Positions 27,990 to 39,004 of a stretch of 64,000 nt of DNA are shown in pieces. Under the pieces are notes generated by a model that was not told where the DNA came from, searched no databases, and was given only the letters and a program-made list of their open reading frames with translations. The stretch comes from Leishmania donovani (Eukaryota; Euglenozoa; Kinetoplastea; Trypanosomatida; Trypanosomatidae), in the NCBI RefSeq assembly GCF_000227135.1, contig NC_018256.1, positions 730,302-794,301 of the forward strand, read 5' to 3'. Made by a program: the position numbers and the translations under genes. Each line of letters starts with the position of its first letter. Within the stretch, counting starts at the first letter, position 1.

Positions 27990-30900
27990 CGGGGGCGGGC
28001 AAACAGAATGGTATTGCGAGCCTGTGGGCCACTGGAAGAACGAGAGGGCGCGCAAAGGGCGAACAAGAACATAAAAGGGAAGAGAGCCGCGTGTGCGAAA
28101 AACTCACACGCACAGAGAGAGAGAGGCACACCTGTCAAGAACACGAGATCAGCGCAAGGAAAAAAAAAGAAGAATGCGGAAGGAAAGAAGGAATGAATGG
28201 GGGAGGGGATGATAAAAACCCGTCGACAGAAGCAAGCAAAACAGATGTAACAGGCAAGCGCTTTCCCTTTTGCTGTTGTTTTGCTTTGCTGCTGCTTGGC
28301 CAATGTATGCTTCTATGCGAGTGGAGTGTCTCTGCGTGTGTTCGCCGCTGTGCAAGGTGAAGGGCGGTGTGGTGTGTGGAAACAAGCAAACAATCGAAGC
28401 CCTCGAGCAAGGAAGAGGGAAGAACAGACGGGACGGGAGGGGTGGGAGGGGGTCGAGAAAGACCAGAGAACAGACACGCGCACTGCAACCAAAAAGGAGG
28501 AGGGGTCCAACAAGAAAAATAAGGCAAATGATGGGGAAAGGGGGGAGGGGCGAAAAAAACGAGAGGGAAAAATAGAGGGGAGATGGGGAGAGGGTGGGTA
28601 GTAGGGCAACTCGATAAGACGGACGCACAAGCACACAAACAGGTAGACAGGAGCGCACGGGTGGGAGAGGGTGTTACACAGCGAGGCACTGGTAAGAATG
28701 ACGATGAAGGGATGTAGTGGTAGGGAGGTCGATGGGGAGCAAAGACAAGCCGAGCAGCAGACCAAGACGTACGAAACCACGTAAATGCCCACACACAAGA
28801 GGCAAAAGCCAACAGAGGACACACACACAAGGATAAAGGGCAATAAAGAGCAGAGAGGAAGGCGTGAAAAGGATGAAGAGGTGGAGGGGACAAACCACAG
28901 CGATGTTTGCCTGCATGAAAGAGAGAGAGTACGTGTGTACGTGGGTGTGGTCAACACTCTCAACAAACGCACACGAAGAAAAGGGAGAAAAAAAAAAACA
29001 GAAGGGACAGTAGCAGCAAGGAGATTGCCCAAAGAGAAAGTTTTGTGTATGTGTGTGTGTGTGTGTCTGCGAAACGAACGCTCTTCAGCCCCACCCCCAC
29101 AACGCTCCTTTATATGCACCGCGTCTGCGGTAGCACGACGCACAGAGATGAAGCACACACCCACGCGCTATGTGTAATGGCCGGCCAACTAATGAAAATC
29201 GGCTAAGAGGAAGAGGAAGGATGAAGGGGGTGGGGGCAAGAGAAGCTGCAGACGGTGACAAGTGTTCAGCGAGAGAGGGAAACCAGATAAACAACAACAA
29301 AAAAGAAGAGAGCGTCTGAAGACAATACGAAATTTTGGCACAAATATGTGCGCATACATCGATATACGCACCTGGAAGTCGGCGGGGGGGGGCAGCGAGA
29401 CGCGCGCACACACAGGCACCCTAGGAGCGGGGGGAGGGGGAGAGTAGAGATGAGTGTGGCGACGTTGTGAATGGGTTTGTGTCGGATGATGGTTGCGGGG
29501 TGGAAACGGTAGAAGAGACGGTGGAAAAAAAAAGTAGAGGGGGAAGCGAAAGAGGAAGCGTGTGGCCTGGGGTATAAGGGGTGGTGGAGGCGGAATCGAG
29601 CAGCAATGCATCGGTACACATACATACACAGCCTTGTGCGAAAGGCCGCGCCTTGTTTCATGCGAAACCAGTGGACAAGAAGCGGGTGGGTGTTGAATCT
29701 GCGTACACCCTCCACTCTGGTGAGCGAGAACAAGGAGTAAGGAAAGGCGAGGAGGGCCAAGCGCGTGAGAGAGATTGCAGAGGAGAAACGCGCGGCGTGG
29801 TACTTCACGAGGGTCCTAGAGAGACGTCGAACCATCACCACTTCCCTCCATCACCCTCGCCATCGCCGGTACCCTCCGTATCACACCTTGCCCGCCCCCT
29901 ACCACACTAACCGTCCTGTTACGCGTCGTCTTTCTTTTTTTGCTTCTTCCTGTTCTCTCCATTCAACTATGTGCCCCCGTCCCCGTACATCGTCTCGCCT
30001 GCAGCGCTCCCCTTACCTCCCTTTGGTGCCTGCACCAACACTACCAACGCACTCTGCGTACGCCACAGGTTCAAACACTGGGCAGCAGGAGCAGCAAAGG
30101 AGGAGGGACTGCACACTGCTATCTTCATGCAAGCTCTTCGCATTCCGTTTTGTTTTCCGTAAGAACCTTGATTTTGGATGCAGCACTATCTGTCTGTTGG
30201 CTGGTGCGCTTCGCGTCAAGTGTCTGTTGCACTTCATTGAACGGTGCACATCTTCTCTTTCTTTGTCAGGGAGGAAGGGGAGGTCTAGGGCCGATGCGGA
30301 GCGCGGGCTGCCGTGCCCCTTACTCCAACTTCCCCGCTGCTGATGCAGCCGAACGCTACACGTAGCGAGGGAGAGAAAGAACGATGTGGGCAGGGCGGCG
30401 GGAGAGAGAAGACGCGCAGTCAACTGAGCGGCTGCCGGCACGCAGATGGGGGAGGGAGATAGACTGCGAAACAAGAATGTGGTGCAGTGCTAGCACGGAG
30501 AACAGCAAAACGCAGCAACGCACAAGCTGGGGTCACGACAGCGCCAGACGGGACGCACACACACACACAGAGGCGTGTGAATCGTATACACATGCACGCG
30601 CGCACCTGAACACAGAAAGGAAAAGGAAAAACGAAAAGCAAAGGAGGGCAAGAGGAACGGTGTCGGAATGGAGTTCGCCGCTCTGCATGCCCGTCCCTGT
30701 ATCGGCCCTTTTCGCTTTATGCGAGAACACGCACAGACACACAGCACAAAAAGAGTCAAGAAGGGGCGACCGTAGAGGTGAAGGACTACCGCACAGCCTC
30801 CCCCCCCCACCCCGCGAAACGCCGGCGAGCGCAATACGGGGCGTTGTCGTTGATTCGCAGCCCTCTCTTTCTCTTACAGATACGGGTGGTGCGAAGAGGC

Positions 30901-31311
30901 ACACACAAAGAGCACAAAATGGGAGAAAAGAAGGGTTCGACAGTGAGTGTTCGCTACAATACACACGCAAATGTCACATCCCTCTCTCCCCCTCCCCACA
31001 CATGCACGCATACGTACACAATTGCGACGCACAAGAGCAAAGCCAAGCACTCAGACGGACTACGCGCACAAGAAAAAAAGGCGCAGAACAATGAGAACAA
31101 CACGAGCCGAAAAAAAAAAGAAAAGCACGCAGACGCCGAGCACTAAAAATACCGAAGGGCGGACGAGAGCGATGGAGAAGGAGCGGGTGAGAGCAACGCA
31201 GCACACACACAAAGGAGGCGAAACAAGTATCACTGCCGCACACCACCTCGCCTCTTCCCCGTTTCGCCTTTTCCTTCTCGCCAGACACGCGGGGAGGTGA
31301 GGCCATCCTCT

Positions 31312-33357
31312 CTAGTCAATCTTGATGCTGCCGTAGATCCTGCGCACGAACACGATGGAGACGATCACGCCGACGGCACCAGCCGCCATTCCGTACATAT
31401 ACGACACCATCCCCATGTAGGAAAAGAAAAGCACCGCAGAGGCGAAGCTGCTCACGGAGACGTGAGACATGAAAAAAATGAGCGACATGCAGAACATGTG
31501 AACACCGGCACCGCCGGGCACGAGGTACGCAATCCACCACCAGCGATGATTCTCGTAGCAAAGAACGTAGTACAGGCACGATATCGTGACGAGAGCGCAG
31601 ACGAGTACCCAAATGCACGCCGTCACGGTGAGGAAGCCGAAGGAGTAATAGATCTGTCCCTCCCACAGATCTTGCATGATGTAGTAGAGCTCGATCACGA
31701 CGACGACAAGCGGAACAGATGGCCAGAAGACGCAGATGAAAATGGGCTGATTGATCCAGCTTTGTGTCGGGATCTCGCGAGCGAGGCGACCGACCCGCGT
31801 CGGGTTCGTGATGGGCTGCTGGCGGAAGGCCACGGAGCCTCCCAACACCGTCAGCGGCAGGCTCACCGCCACGAAGAGCGTCAGCATCTCCAACAGCGTC
31901 ATGAACGGGATGGCAGTAGTGGCGCCGTGCGCCTTGTTGATGATGAGGATGAAAATGTAGATGAGCAGCATTGCACCCGGCAGTGTGAAGCTGCACGTGA
32001 AAATGTTTTTCCATGCACGGCAGTTGAGGTACTGCAGCAGCACACCGCAGACATAGCCGCTAATGAGCGACGTGAAGACGGCGGTCAGCAGCATTGTCGT
32101 GAGGAGAGCACCGCGCCGAGAGGGGGAGAGGAAGCCCATAAGCGCTATGATTAGCACCACCCCAACAGTCGTGAGGATTTGGACACCGTTGGCGACGAAG
32201 ATGGCAAGCCAGTTTGCGTAAAGTGGCGGGCGGAACACGTCGGCGTGAACCAGCTTCCATCCCACCTCCTCTTGCAAGTCCTCTGGGTCTTCGGAGTTGT
32301 AGCGGTTAAAGTCCTTGTGCAGCGCCCTTAGCAGAACCCCCATCACCGCGCTGCCAATGAACAGCACCACCATGAGCGAGAGGATGATAAAGAGGATGTG
32401 GCCAGCGGGTGCGGCAGCGGCGGCGGCAGTGAGGTAGAAGTCCCAGCGCGTCGCCCACTTAACGTTCGGGTTCTCCTTCCACTTGACGCTGTACGTCCAG
32501 TACACCGTCGCCTTGTTCTGCGTAACATTCTTCATCTTGAGGCCGCGCATTGGCGCGAGAACCTCCGGCGCGACTTTCATCTGGCTGTTGCACTCTAGGG
32601 AGTCGCTCCAAGCGATGCTTCTGGCCTTGACGTCGATAAAGACCACGATATACCTCCTTTCCTCCTCTGCTGTCGTTCTGGTCGTCTGGCTGTCGTGGTT
32701 GTAGTGAATCGTGAAATCAAGGTGATTGTTTAGCAGCGCCGCCCGGTCGCTCGTGCATTTGGCCGGGACACCGAGCGGGAACCCTCGCTGTGCGTAGATC
32801 TTGACGTCCTTGCCGAGTTTCTTGGCGCACTCGCTCATCTGTGTGCTTTCCGGGTTGGTGGAGAAAACGGGCAAGTTGTCGATGTTCATGTACACACGGT
32901 ACCATTTATTGATCATCTTTGTGAGGTTCTTCGACTCCTTGCGGCGAATTGTCTCGGTGTTGGCGATGAAGTCGCAATCGGGGAGAGCCATGCACTTCAC
33001 ATCTTCCTTCATCCTGACGGTGTACAGGGAGTTGAGCATGCGGTCACCCCATATGATCTCGCCAATGGACTCCTCCTTGAACTCCTGCCTCGCCGGCTGA
33101 CAGAACGGCATCTTTGAGTAGTCGATGGGAAACATCTCCGACGAGGATCGCAACGAGTTCACCATGAATTTCACCTCTTCGCCTTTCTTGTACGCTTTCT
33201 CTGCTGCACCAGGCACATAAAAGGCGCTTGCAGGGGTCGCGCCCGCGGCCAGCAGCTGTAGCACCACCAGCAGGGTGAGCAGCAGCAGCAGCAGTGGAGG
33301 CCTCGCACCTGCGTTGCTGCTGCAGTGGGAGCGCGCATGCTGGGTGGAAACCGACAT
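31312..33357 (-). CDS. EMP70/TM9 superfamily nonaspanin
   Basis: The product is 681 aa from the ATG at 33355-33357 (MSVSTQHARS). An ORF extension to 33603 is basic and precedes the signal peptide, so it is rejected. Residues about 20-45 form a signal peptide ending ATPASA, followed by FYVPGAAEKAYKKGEEV, the typical start of the lumenal domain (FxxP, then spacing to 'Y..G..v.v..N'). The N-terminal half is lumenal. From about residue 330 come nine membrane helices, with the family's HxD-type loop (LHKDFNRY) after the first and ENHRWWWIAYLVPGG near the end. The C terminus is RRIYGSIKID: KID fits the KxD/E COPI-binding Golgi-retention signal of TM9 proteins. The family sorts transmembrane cargo at the Golgi/endosomes and affects adhesion and phagocytosis in other eukaryotes. 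Length is normal (about 600-690). Confidence 0.95.
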   Translation of the reverse strand: MSVSTQHARSHCSSNAGARPPLLLLLLTLLVVLQLLAAGATPASAFYVPGAAEKAYKKGEEVKFMVNSLRSSSEMFPIDYSKMPFCQPARQEFKEESIGEIIWGDRMLNSLYTVRMKEDVKCMALPDCDFIANTETIRRKESKNLTKMINKWYRVYMNIDNLPVFSTNPESTQMSECAKKLGKDVKIYAQRGFPLGVPAKCTSDRAALLNNHLDFTIHYNHDSQTTRTTAEEERRYIVVFIDVKARSIAWSDSLECNSQMKVAPEVLAPMRGLKMKNVTQNKATVYWTYSVKWKENPNVKWATRWDFYLTAAAAAAPAGHILFIILSLMVVLFIGSAVMGVLLRALHKDFNRYNSEDPEDLQEEVGWKLVHADVFRPPLYANWLAIFVANGVQILTTVGVVLIIALMGFLSPSRRGALLTTMLLTAVFTSLISGYVCGVLLQYLNCRAWKNIFTCSFTLPGAMLLIYIFILIINKAHGATTAIPFMTLLEMLTLFVAVSLPLTVLGGSVAFRQQPITNPTRVGRLAREIPTQSWINQPIFICVFWPSVPLVVVVIELYYIMQDLWEGQIYYSFGFLTVTACIWVLVCALVTISCLYYVLCYENHRWWWIAYLVPGGAGVHMFCMSLIFFMSHVSVSSFASAVLFFSYMGMVSYMYGMAAGAVGVIVSIVFVRRIYGSIKID

Positions 33358-34867
33358 TGTCAGAGACCAATGCAACAAGCGATGACGTTCAACCTTGCCT
33401 TTTGTTTTCCCTTTTGCTCCTCTCTTGCTGTGCCTCGCATACGCGTGCGCTACACAAGGCTGTATGCGCGCACACTCCTTCGCTCTTCTTTTTCTTCTCC
33501 GCAGCACCTTGTCTCGTGGGCTTCTGCCTGAGGCCTTCCGTGGGCTGTGGGGTTCTCTTCGTATCCCTCCGTTCTCTAATGGCTCGCGTGCGCGCTCTCT
33601 CACTCCTGCCGCGGCGGAGGATATTCGATGGCGGTAGTGGTCTCTCGCGTGCGTTGGCCCTTCTCTCTCGCACTTGATCGATGTCTTCGACGTGTCTTAG
33701 TCCTTCTCACCACTCAACGAGCGACACGCATGTGCACCTATGTGCCAGCGGGAGCGCTCTCTCAAAACGTCTAGAAAGGGTGCGAAAACCTGCAGCGGCG
33801 CCCGAGGCACGCACACACACGGTGAGAGAGAGAGAGCGTCGTGAAAGGGGAGGACAGCGACAGCTGTGCGAAAGGCGGGAGCGGCACACACCGCAGCAAC
33901 GAACAAAGCACACACACACACGCGCGCGAACAAAAGACGGTGAGGCGTTGGCGCGGGGCGACGAAGCGAAGATGTGCGCCCACCAGATGAGCTGCGAAAA
34001 CAAGACGAAGCGAGCAATGGTTCCAGTCACGCAAACGCGTGGCGCAGTCCCATGCAACCCCACAAGCACAGGCGGTGTGCGCGTACGTGCGTCTGTGTGG
34101 TGGCGGTGGGGTATCGTAAGGGGCCGTGAAAAAGCGGACAGTGCGAAGGCAGTACTGAGCGTAGCGTGCGCGCATGTGCGTGTGGGTGCGCGGTCGCGAT
34201 CGTGGGAGAGGATTCGGCGGGGCGAAAAGGAAAAGGAGGTGGGCGTGGGTATGGCGCCATGAGGCAAAACAGGCACTGGGCAGTCTCACACCGGACGTCT
34301 GCATGCGTGCTTGTGCATGAAGGCGTACTACAAGAGATAACGAGAGGCATAGGCGCGTGGGACACTGGGGCAGGCTCGCGAGTGTTGCTTATCAGAGGGG
34401 TTACGCAAAGCCATAGCTCCCCTCACCACGATACATTCGCACGCAGGGCTCACGCCCACACAGCCGTTGGGATCCATGGAGCAAGCCGCCCACGCACCGA
34501 CTCCGCCTCGACAGAGGGGGAAGAGAGGAGAGGCGACGTTTTGTCAGTTGTCAGTTCAACGCGCACTTGCACGCATGATGGCGGCGAGGAGCACACACAC
34601 ACACAGAGAGAGGCAAGAAAAACAAAGAGGAAGCGGCGGACGTAAACAGGAACGAGGAGCACACATTCGAGCAGCCCAGCCCGGTCAAGAGCAGGAGATG
34701 GGCGTATCCCTCGCAGAATCTATGAGGAAGGACCTCCATCACGACACACAGGGTTGAAGATGAGAGAGCCAATGAAGAGCCGCAGTGCACCGCTGAAAGC
34801 ACACGCAACGGCGCAGAGGCGCCAGTGCACACGCAACACGGCTCAGCAAGAAGACGGGCGCACGCTG
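33358..34867. other. Intergenic/UTR sequence
   Basis: No gene seen. The right-hand part (33700-34860) is purine-rich with CA tracts and would be the SYS1-like gene's 3' UTR. The left part (33358-33680) is pyrimidine-rich on plus, the reverse of the usual bias, just upstream of the TM9 start. Confidence 0.6.
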
Positions 34868-35998
34868 CTACACCATCTTATGCTTATGCGTCGCCTCTTC
34901 TGGCGCGCGGCTCACATCGACGGCAACGACCTTGGCTCCGTTTGAGCTCTGCGCGGACGCAGGGACCCGAGAGCGGCCGGCAGCGTCGTGAGGTTTACTG
35001 CTGCCATGAGCGTCAGCACCGCCGCTGCCGCTGTGCCGCTGCGTTTCTCGACTGATGACACGCATCTCCTCGCCGACGATGTCATCCTCGCCACGGCAGT
35101 CCTTCAGCCACATTGTCGTGGTCGCGGGCACGCCTGCGCCGGTGCCCGCCGTACCGCCGCCAGAAAAGCGAATCTCTTGCAACTCTTTCCGCCGGCATAT
35201 GACGTAGGTGGCACCGTACATGACAGTCATCCCCAGAACGCATGCTGCCCACCAATGTAGGCCGCCGCCGAGCAAACGCCAGAGAACGATGTCCGCCAGC
35301 AGCCAGTACGCTAGATAGATCGTTACAACAAAGTCGAGCACGAGCTTGCGACGTTGCAGGAGCGTTGCTAGGGGGTAGGAACACAGGAGCGCCGCGAGCA
35401 TGTGCTGTAGATAAAAGCGGCGCTCACTGCCGTCGCGCAGCTGTCCGGCGGCAGGCGCGTCGGCGCCAGAGAGGCGAACATCCTTTTTCACTACACCATC
35501 TGGGGCAGCGACGTCGCCAGGTCTCAAGTCTTGCGCCCCCACAGTTGTTCCAGCACGCACGTCAACCGTGCTCACGAACAAGGAGGCAAGAGGTACGTGA
35601 AAGCAGTAGCTGAGCTTCTCGAAAAAAGACAGCGACGCCGCCGGTGGTGCTGGCGCGAGAGTTGTCGTTGTAGAAGAGAGAGTGTCTTCCACGAGCAAGT
35701 CAAACATGCTAGCATGCTGGTATACGATTTCACCCAGTCTGTCAGGTCGGTGAAGCCCTCGCGGCGTCGCTGGTGCGGGCCCAGCGTACGGTTGGCCTTT
35801 CATGGCCAGCGACAGGGCAAAAGGAGCCACTTGTGGCGGCGTCCTATCTTCGACGGCGGTAGTACTCATCGACAGCTCCGCCATCCCGAGCAGCACCCGC
35901 GTTACACCAAGCATGACGAAGAACAAGCTCATGCCATGAAGCACTTGGAAAAAGAGGAAGACAGGGCTGCTGATAGTGCGGCCAAGCCCAATCGCCAT
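34868..35998 (-). CDS. SYS1: SYS1 homologue (Golgi membrane receptor for an Arl3/ARFRP1-type GTPase) with large insertion
   Basis: The product is 376 aa from the ATG at 35996-35998 (MAIGLGRTISSP); the longer ORF to 36073 starts with TTG. SYS1 features in order: an N-terminal first helix (residues about 8-30, PVFLFFQVLHGMSLFFVMLG). Then about 160 residues of Ala/Pro/Thr/Ser-rich sequence absent from the normal protein (about 155 aa in human). Then three further helices in the family pattern: HMLAALLCSYPLATLL, RRKLVLDFVVTIYLAYWLLA (family 'rrgKqcLDFtvTvhf'), and LHWWAACVLGMTVMYGATYV followed by ICRRKELQEI (family 'geylCmRtELkEI'). These matches are strong. A 90-residue polar C-terminal extension follows. 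By family knowledge SYS1 anchors an Arl/ARFRP1 GTPase at the trans-Golgi to recruit tethers. It neighbours the Golgi TM9 gene, which may be coincidence. Confidence 0.85.
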   Translation of the reverse strand: MAIGLGRTISSPVFLFFQVLHGMSLFFVMLGVTRVLLGMAELSMSTTAVEDRTPPQVAPFALSLAMKGQPYAGPAPATPRGLHRPDRLGEIVYQHASMFDLLVEDTLSSTTTTLAPAPPAASLSFFEKLSYCFHVPLASLFVSTVDVRAGTTVGAQDLRPGDVAAPDGVVKKDVRLSGADAPAAGQLRDGSERRFYLQHMLAALLCSYPLATLLQRRKLVLDFVVTIYLAYWLLADIVLWRLLGGGLHWWAACVLGMTVMYGATYVICRRKELQEIRFSGGGTAGTGAGVPATTTMWLKDCRGEDDIVGEEMRVISRETQRHSGSGGADAHGSSKPHDAAGRSRVPASAQSSNGAKVVAVDVSRAPEEATHKHKMV

Positions 35999-37120
35999 GG
36001 CTCGGGCGCCCCAGAGGCCTGTACAGGGTGCGCAAGACTCTCTAGGTGCGGGTGTGCGTCTGCGGATATGCAAAGTGATTGCAAGAGATGGTGCAGATTA
36101 GCGCCGCGCAGGGATCAAGAAGAGAAGGATCGCTAGTAGTTCGAACGACGAGAGGATCATGTAGGCAAAGAGGAAGAGGGACGCAACGAAGAGGTTGTCT
36201 GTATGCTCGAGCACGCAGTGTCGCCCCTTGAGACACCGCACACGTGAGTGTATGTGTGCGCGTATGCCCGTGTGTGTGTGTGTCTGTCTGGGCGTGCCTG
36301 TGTTGAGAGACAGCTGAAGGCAAGCAGATGAGGCTGAGTCAAGGGAAGGAAACGCGCTTCCTCTGAAGTTGGTGCCGAGTCGGTCACGAACAAGAAAAAC
36401 AAAAGAAGGAGCACCGCACACCGACCATCTCCTCCGTGGATAGCTTCACGCACGCATGTACACAAGCCCACACACAAACAGCAGCAGGCACAGAGACACA
36501 CAGGCACACAACAGCAAGAGAAAAGGAAACGACAACAAGGAATCGGAGACGCAGGGCAGACAGACAACAGCAGCAGTGGTCAGGCGTGCACAGGGCAGCT
36601 TGGATGCTCGTTCGATTGCTGGGGGGGGGGATGCGAAATGATCTTCGAGAGAGGCCCGCTTTTGTTTTGCTATTTATGTGTGTGTGTGTGTGTACCTCCG
36701 CAGAGTAACGGCGCACCAGCGTGTCGAGGGAAAGGCAGCGGGATGCAGACGCGAGTGAGAGGCGGAAAAGCAAAGAGCCATCACAGACAACACAAAAGGA
36801 GGCGGCGGTGTGAGATGGGCACGACAGCGCAGAACATCATGACGGGCAGAGTAGAAGAGACATCCAGAGGAAGTGGGAGGTACGCAGAGGCGCAGCATCG
36901 GTCCTCCGCGAATAAGAGCGAGGCAGAGACAAACCGCGCCGATCAAAAAAAAAAACGGCCTACCGACGCAGTGCGTAAAATATCTGCAGAGACGCAGGTC
37001 ACCACCGAAAGTAGTGGAGGCGCGGTGCATGGCGACGGTGGAGTGAGGCAGCGCAGCCATCATCTCCCTGTTTCGCCTTCGTCTGGTATCTCGTTTTTTT
37101 TTCTTGTGCTTCGGGGGTGC
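35999..37120. other. Intergenic/UTR sequence
   Basis: No gene seen. CA/GT tracts near 36240-36295, 36455-36520 and 36674-36692, and a poly-G run at about 36620-36630. Confidence 0.6.
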
Positions 37121-38162
37121 CTATTTGCAAGGTGACGGAGAGCAGCTGTAGCAGCAAAGAGAGAGCACAATAACGGCAACGGTCACGCCGTGTAACACAC
37201 GGACACACAAAAAGGCGCCAAGGGTCGCGGCAAGAGAATCGGCACCTCGTCGCCACGAAGACAGCGCTTTGTAATGCATAATAACGCTGCCGTGCAGACA
37301 AGGGCGGTCAGTGTGCATCGGCATCATCTCCGTAAAGTCGGCTTCACTGAGTAGCGGCCCCACCTGATCCGCGACGTGGGCCAGCACCGGGAACCACGCA
37401 GCCCAGTAGCATCGCAGAGAGGGTGCGGTGTGCCGCATCGACGCCGCCACAGGCACTTTCGTCACTCGCACAGGTGCAGCAGGCCCGCACTGCAGTGCAG
37501 ACCTGTAGCACCCATCGCAGCTGGTACGTTCCCACAGCCGAGGCTGTGGCTCCGCCTTGCGCCCCTCTGCAAAGACATGCCCAACGTTCCCGACGGAGAG
37601 GTTGGCGAGGTCGGCCGTGGCCGACGCGGCTGCCGCAAGCGACGCTACAACTGCTGCGCAAAGTGCGCCGGCGCACCGCACCCAGAATGACGCTGAACCT
37701 GGTCAGATACAAGAAGTTCGCCGCCAGAGACGCTGCTACTTCCGCCACAAACACGTCGTACTCGTGCGTGCGTCGGATACATCTGTGACCTGTAAAACCA
37801 GCTTTGGCGAGGAGTATGGCATCTTTTCGCTAGCGTGTCGAGGATGCTGTGCTGCAGCTGTGAGCAGGCCGGCGCATCCACATCGTGCAGGAAGTAGACG
37901 CACCATCCAGCCAGATCCACACAAGCGGAAGAAGACGATATGGCTGCAGCGGACCTGTGCCTCTGCCTCTGAGATGAGACGCGCCTCCACAAACGCGTAG
38001 GGCAGTCGGTAAGCGGTAGCGTTGCAGGAAGAGAATTCGCAAAGATGAGCGCCTGGAGGGAACACACCAGCCGTAGGAAAAGTGTCACGAGTAGACTCCG
38101 TCGCGTTAGCGGTGGCGGGGGGGGGCGCTAGAAGGCGGCGCAGGGGAAGGTGTTGCAAACAT
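37121..38162 (-). pseudogene. Frameshifted membrane-protein gene (unrecognised family)
   Basis: No single frame covers this stretch, but protein-like sequence moves cleanly from frame to frame on the minus strand. An ATG at 38160-38162 opens MFATPSPAPPSSAPP, and the frame is lost at a run of nine C (plus-strand G, 38116-38124). Removing one C would restore the frame holding GVFPPGAHLCEFSSCNATAY. At about 37905-37915 sense moves to a second frame (CVYFLHDVDAPACSQLQHS). At about 37762-37772, inside a GCAC/GCACG tandem, it moves to a third (EYDVFVAEVAASLAANFLY). At about 37680-37700 it returns to the first (CAGALCAAVVASLAAAASAT) and runs to a TAG at 37121-37123. The C terminus contains a hydrophobic helix (VLHGVTVAVIVLSLCCYSC). 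The intact form would be about 345 aa, Cys-rich and membrane-bound. It is either a decayed gene or a poorly sequenced real one. Confidence 0.5.
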
Positions 38163-39004
38163 GATAGAGGGGTCCTGCCGCTTACTCAGAGAGGGCTTCT
38201 TGGATGCTGAGACGATTAGGGGGAGCGAAGAGGTGGCCCACCCGTGCCCCAACCGGCTCTAGAAAAAAAGACACGCGCAGGTCGGAGGGACGCAAGAGAG
38301 GGTAGGAAGAGGGCTCAGCGTTTGTGTGTGTGTGCGCGCGCGCGTGCACGTCCTGTCATGATATTCCCATCGTTGGCATGCATGTAGGTGCACATGACTG
38401 GGGCCCTCGCGCCATCCGCACCACGGGCACGTCGGGTAGTCCGAGAGGCTCAGTGCCACACATGACAACGAAAAGAAAGCGGCGCGTGGGCGCCGCGAGG
38501 TGCTCACTGCCGACGGCACTCGCACGAGAGAAAATGAAAGAGCCGGCTCAGGGAGCGAAGGTTGGGTGGGGTGGAGGTGGGGTGGGGGCCTTTGCGCTAA
38601 GTCTCGATTCATCCAAGCCATCGCTGCGGCGGGAAGGGGGAGGGGGTGCAGTCAAACGCATGGAAGAAGTGAACGCGTTGCGCACGTACGCACGCGCACG
38701 TGTGTGCAGCAAGTTGATTTTGCAAAATGTCTTCCCCGTTGTTGCCGTTTCTCTTTTGCGTCGCTCATGCATCGAGTGTCGTTGTTTCTTCCCTTTTCAT
38801 CAAGGTTATTGTGTGTGTGTGAAGAGAGGCAGAGAAGATGGAGGGGGGAGGGGCGGCCGCGCGCACGCACGCCTGCGTGTCTGCTGTTGAAAAGAAGAAG
38901 CATCCAAATTAGTACACGGCGAAGAAGGGAGGCGACGACGGCGGTACTCTTCACTGCTCCCTTTGCACGTATCCCTCATCGGACCACCCCACGCCTGGCT
39001 GCCA
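38163..39004. other. Intergenic/UTR sequence
   Basis: No gene seen; G-rich and GT-rich tracts (about 38323-38345, 38810-38820). It holds the leader of the damaged gene and the 3' UTR of the giant gene. Confidence 0.6.

Larger units (their letters stand above)
27364..31311. other. Long gene-free stretch (about 3.9 kb) of low-complexity sequence
   Basis: No gene supported on either strand. It is the EMP70-like gene's 3' UTR plus the leader region of the 1012-aa gene, unless an unrecognised ncRNA sits in it. It carries an AAT run (27453-27480), GT runs (27969-27989 and about 29045-29066), many A runs and poly-G runs. ORFs up to 283 codons are Ser/Pro/Leu/Phe/Thr-His strings. A stretch at about 29800-30340 is less repetitive and has more even composition, but no coding frame in it is convincing. 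Confidence 0.65.

Noticed and set aside
28135..29164. Overlapping minus ORFs of 252 and 283 codons
   Set aside because: Strings of Ser, Pro, Leu, Phe and Thr-His produced by purine-rich and CA-repeat DNA.
33358..33603. N-terminal extension of the TM9 protein
   Set aside because: Very basic segment ahead of a good signal peptide; the family starts at the signal peptide.
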